Below, piece by piece: positions 12,858 to 14,550 of a DNA stretch of 14,550 nucleotides; the first letter of the stretch is position 1, and each line of letters starts with the position of its first letter. The stretch lies in NCBI GenBank assembly GCA_040385245.1, contig JAZKHT010000013.1, positions 1 through 14,550 of the forward strand, given 5' to 3'. The stretch comes from JAZKHT01 sp040385245 (GTDB taxonomy: Bacteria; Pseudomonadota; Alphaproteobacteria; Rhodobacterales; Rhodobacteraceae). A program made the position numbers and the translations under genes. A model generated the notes under the pieces. That model made no database searches and was not told where the DNA came from. It was given only the letters and a program-made list of their open reading frames with translations.

Positions 12858-13169
12858 ATGGCACATGTCACCATCATCGGCACGGTCACCGCAAGACCTG
12901 AAACCCGTGACGAGTTATTGGGGCTGCTGGCCGCGCAGGTGGCCCCCACACGGGCCGAGCCGGGCTGTCTCAACTACGATTTCCACGTTGATGCAGGTGA
13001 TCCGTGCTGCTTCGTGTTCTATGAGAACTGGAGCACGCAGGGCGATCTGGATGCGCATCTGGCCATGCCCCACCTAGCCCCGCTGTTTTCACAGCTTGAC
13101 CGGCTGCTGGCGCGGCCGGTCGATATCCGGCACCTGACGATGCTGTCCGAAATGGACGATCAGCAATGA
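12858..13169 (+). CDS. ABM-domain (YgiN-like) small protein
   Basis: A 103-residue protein with the ferredoxin-like antibiotic biosynthesis monooxygenase fold: a first strand VTIIGTVTARPE, the helix RDELLGLLAAQVAPTRAEPGC, a strand ending NYDFHVD, FVFYENW and the usual DLDAHLAMPHL helix, closing with VDIRHLTML. Such proteins are dimeric and include quinol monooxygenases, and the same fold serves isomerases and lyases, so oxygenase chemistry is not assured. The ATG at 12858 is four bases after the permease stop. Its own stop overlaps a 28-codon micro-ORF. Placement inside a transport and dehydrogenase operon suggests a step on the keto-sugar intermediate or removal of a by-product; this is inference. 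Confidence 0.88.
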   Translation: MAHVTIIGTVTARPETRDELLGLLAAQVAPTRAEPGCLNYDFHVDAGDPCCFVFYENWSTQGDLDAHLAMPHLAPLFSQLDRLLARPVDIRHLTMLSEMDDQQ

Positions 13170-13252
13170 TGTCGCGCTACGCCGTCGCAAGTTGGGCTTG
13201 GGCTGGCCATCCGGCCGAATACTGCGGGAAGCGGATCAAGACATGCGCCTGA
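13166..13252 (+). CDS. 28-residue micro-ORF bridging two operon genes
   Basis: An ATG at 13166 overlapping the ABM stop (AATGA) opens a 28-codon frame whose TGA at 13250-13252 lies within the first codons of the next gene (ATG at 13243). The peptide begins MMSRYAVASWAWAGHP and ends KRIKTCA. It exactly spans the only sizeable gap in this part of the operon with overlaps at both ends, an arrangement typical of translational coupling. It could be a coupling ORF or the remnant of a deleted gene. Function unknown. Confidence 0.35.
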   Translation: MMSRYAVASWAWAGHPAEYCGKRIKTCA

Positions 13253-14367
13253 AACTTGGGATGGTGGGTGGGGGGAAAGGTGCGTTCATCGGCGGCGTGC
13301 ATCGCATCGCAGCGCGTCTGGACGGCCATTGGGACTTGGTCGCAGGGGCGTTTTCATCAGACCCCGCACGCGCGGCGGAGTCGGCGGCGGATCTGGGCAT
13401 CGTGGCAGAGCGCAGCTATGACAGTTGGGCCGCTATGGCAGCGGCCGAGTCCGCACGGGACGATGGCATTGATGCGGTGGCAATCGTAACGCCCAACCAC
13501 CTGCACACCCCGGTCGCCACTGCGTTCCTGCGCGCCGGGATTCCGGTGATTTGCGACAAGCCGCTGGCGACCTCCGTCGAAGACGCCGAGAAACTGGTGC
13601 AGCTGGTTGCCGAAAACGGCCTGCCCTTCATCCTGACCCACACCTATACCGGCTATCCGATGGTCCGCGAAGCGCGCGCGCTGGTCGCATCTGGCCGCAT
13701 CGGGCAGGTGCGCCACGTGCAGGTGGAATATCTGCAGGACTGGCTGGCCGAACCGATTGAGCACGGGGGCCATAAGCAGGCCGCCTGGCGCACAGACCCG
13801 GCGCAGTCCGGCGCGGGCGGTTGCATTGCCGATATCGGCACCCATGCTTTCAACCTTGCAACCTTCGTGACCGGTCTTGTTCCGCAGGCCATGCTGGCAG
13901 ATCTGACAGCCTTCGGGCCGGGCCGAGCGCTGGATGATAACGCATCCATTCTGCTGCGGTTCGAAGGCGGGGCCAAAGGCATCATCTGGGCAAGCCAGGT
14001 CGCACCCGGCACGAAGAACGCCTTGCGCCTGCGCGTGGTGGGCGATGCCGGCGGCCTCCTGTGGGATCAGGAGCGCCCTGATGACTTGGCGTTTACGCCC
14101 ATGGGCCAGCCCACTCAGACCCTTCGGCGCGGTGACGCAGGGGTGGTCACGCCCTCGCGCCTGCCTGCCGGACATCCGGAAGGCTATCTTGAAGCCTTCG
14201 CCACGCTTTACGCTGACGCCGCCGAAACGATCCGCCGCTTTTCTGATAGGGCTGCACCAAACAGGGAACCGATCGGGCCGACAGTATCGGACGGTCTGGC
14301 CGGCATGCGCTTTATCTCTGCGTGCCTTCGGTCCCAACACGGTGGCGGGGTCTGGATCAGTCTCTGA
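13243..14367 (+). CDS. Second Gfo/Idh/MocA oxidoreductase, candidate 3-keto-sugar reductase
   Basis: A 374-residue oxidoreductase only distantly related to the dehydrogenase at 9155. It starts with the nucleotide-binding segment LGMVGGGKGAFIGGVHR, has DKP (Lys106) in place of EKP, and DIGTH (Asp197, His201) in the C-terminal domain with THTYTGYPMVREA and VEYLQDWL near the active-site strands. By analogy with the levoglucosan pathway, where LgdA oxidises and LgdC reduces the 3-keto product, it is a candidate for the final reduction to glucose and cofactor recycling. I use the ATG at 13243, matching the family start; 17 extra upstream codons from 13192 overlap the micro-ORF and look unrelated. 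It appears to be the last gene of the rightward operon. The reaction is inferred from context. Confidence 0.9.
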   Translation: MRLKLGMVGGGKGAFIGGVHRIAARLDGHWDLVAGAFSSDPARAAESAADLGIVAERSYDSWAAMAAAESARDDGIDAVAIVTPNHLHTPVATAFLRAGIPVICDKPLATSVEDAEKLVQLVAENGLPFILTHTYTGYPMVREARALVASGRIGQVRHVQVEYLQDWLAEPIEHGGHKQAAWRTDPAQSGAGGCIADIGTHAFNLATFVTGLVPQAMLADLTAFGPGRALDDNASILLRFEGGAKGIIWASQVAPGTKNALRLRVVGDAGGLLWDQERPDDLAFTPMGQPTQTLRRGDAGVVTPSRLPAGHPEGYLEAFATLYADAAETIRRFSDRAAPNREPIGPTVSDGLAGMRFISACLRSQHGGGVWISL

Positions 14368-14550
14368 CAGACAACCGCGCCGATCGGTGCCACTGTCGCA
14401 AGGCCCAATAGCTTGGCCCCAGGTTGCGCCAACCAAAGGAACGAATGGCAGTTTCCATCCAATTCCTGGGCAAGGAAACCTCTTGTTCGACGTCTGCTAA
14501 TGGAATGTGCCGACTGCTTCACCGGCGGTGCTAGCCTTCAAGGCTGCACT
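14368..14550. other. Intergenic DNA after the catabolic operon
   Basis: No gene is evident in this tail. No T-tailed terminator is visible; the short palindrome CCGATCGG at 14389-14396 is too small to count. The operon may end further on, or termination may be Rho-dependent. Confidence 0.4.

Noticed and set aside
11915..12973. Leftward 352-codon frame opposite the permease gene.
   Set aside because: Very His/Arg/Gln-rich low-complexity product, the usual antisense artefact of a membrane-protein gene in GC-rich DNA.
1..14550. CRISPR arrays, tRNA or rRNA genes, insertion-sequence ends and prophage genes.
   Set aside because: None seen: no regularly spaced repeats, no cloverleaf-like segments with CCA-type ends, no transposase or phage protein motifs in any frame.

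Overview
The window comes from a GC-rich alphaproteobacterium, most likely a member of the Rhodobacteraceae. I infer this from codon use, the gene families present (a CUT2 sugar importer, a ROK repressor, a winged-helix/TPR regulator) and the style of the intergenic DNA. No 16S rRNA or marker gene is present, so the assignment is soft.

Left part (1-4460) is a patchwork of small, loosely connected genes. It starts with a leftward winged-helix/TolB-like/TPR regulator whose upstream region carries a motif repeated every 11 bp. A divergent 89-codon gene follows whose C-terminus resembles the DUF1127 motif, then a gene-free stretch, a VOC-family protein and a decapitated fragment of a small membrane protein. 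The fragment abuts a DUF1428 protein that ends at an amber codon just before the family's usual C-terminus. A glutathione S-transferase-like protein closes this part. It reads like accessory DNA with signs of rearrangement and decay.

Right part (4464-14367) is a coherent sugar-catabolism island built around a divergent control region at 6839-7058. Rightward from it run a TIM-barrel sugar isomerase/epimerase, an exported substrate-binding protein, a Gfo/Idh/MocA dehydrogenase that closely resembles levoglucosan dehydrogenase, a CUT2 ATPase, a CUT2 permease, an ABM-fold protein, a 28-codon bridging micro-ORF and a second Gfo/Idh/MocA oxidoreductase. This set fits uptake of a glucoside or anhydrosugar, oxidation at C3, elimination/hydration through a 3-keto intermediate and final reduction. 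It resembles the four-enzyme levoglucosan route, but with one recognisable TIM-barrel enzyme instead of two.

Leftward from the same control region run a ROK-family regulator and, overlapping it by ATGA, a second substrate-binding-protein homologue without any signal peptide. The ROK protein has lost the residues its family uses to bind and phosphorylate sugars. The cytoplasmic binding protein keeps the motifs of its exported paralogue from the same island. The most interesting hypothesis in this window is that the two form a split regulator: a DNA-binding pseudokinase whose ligand sensing has been handed to a cytosolic copy of the transporter's binding protein. The control region holds a perfect 25-bp palindrome with a third half-site overlapping the predicted ROK promoter.
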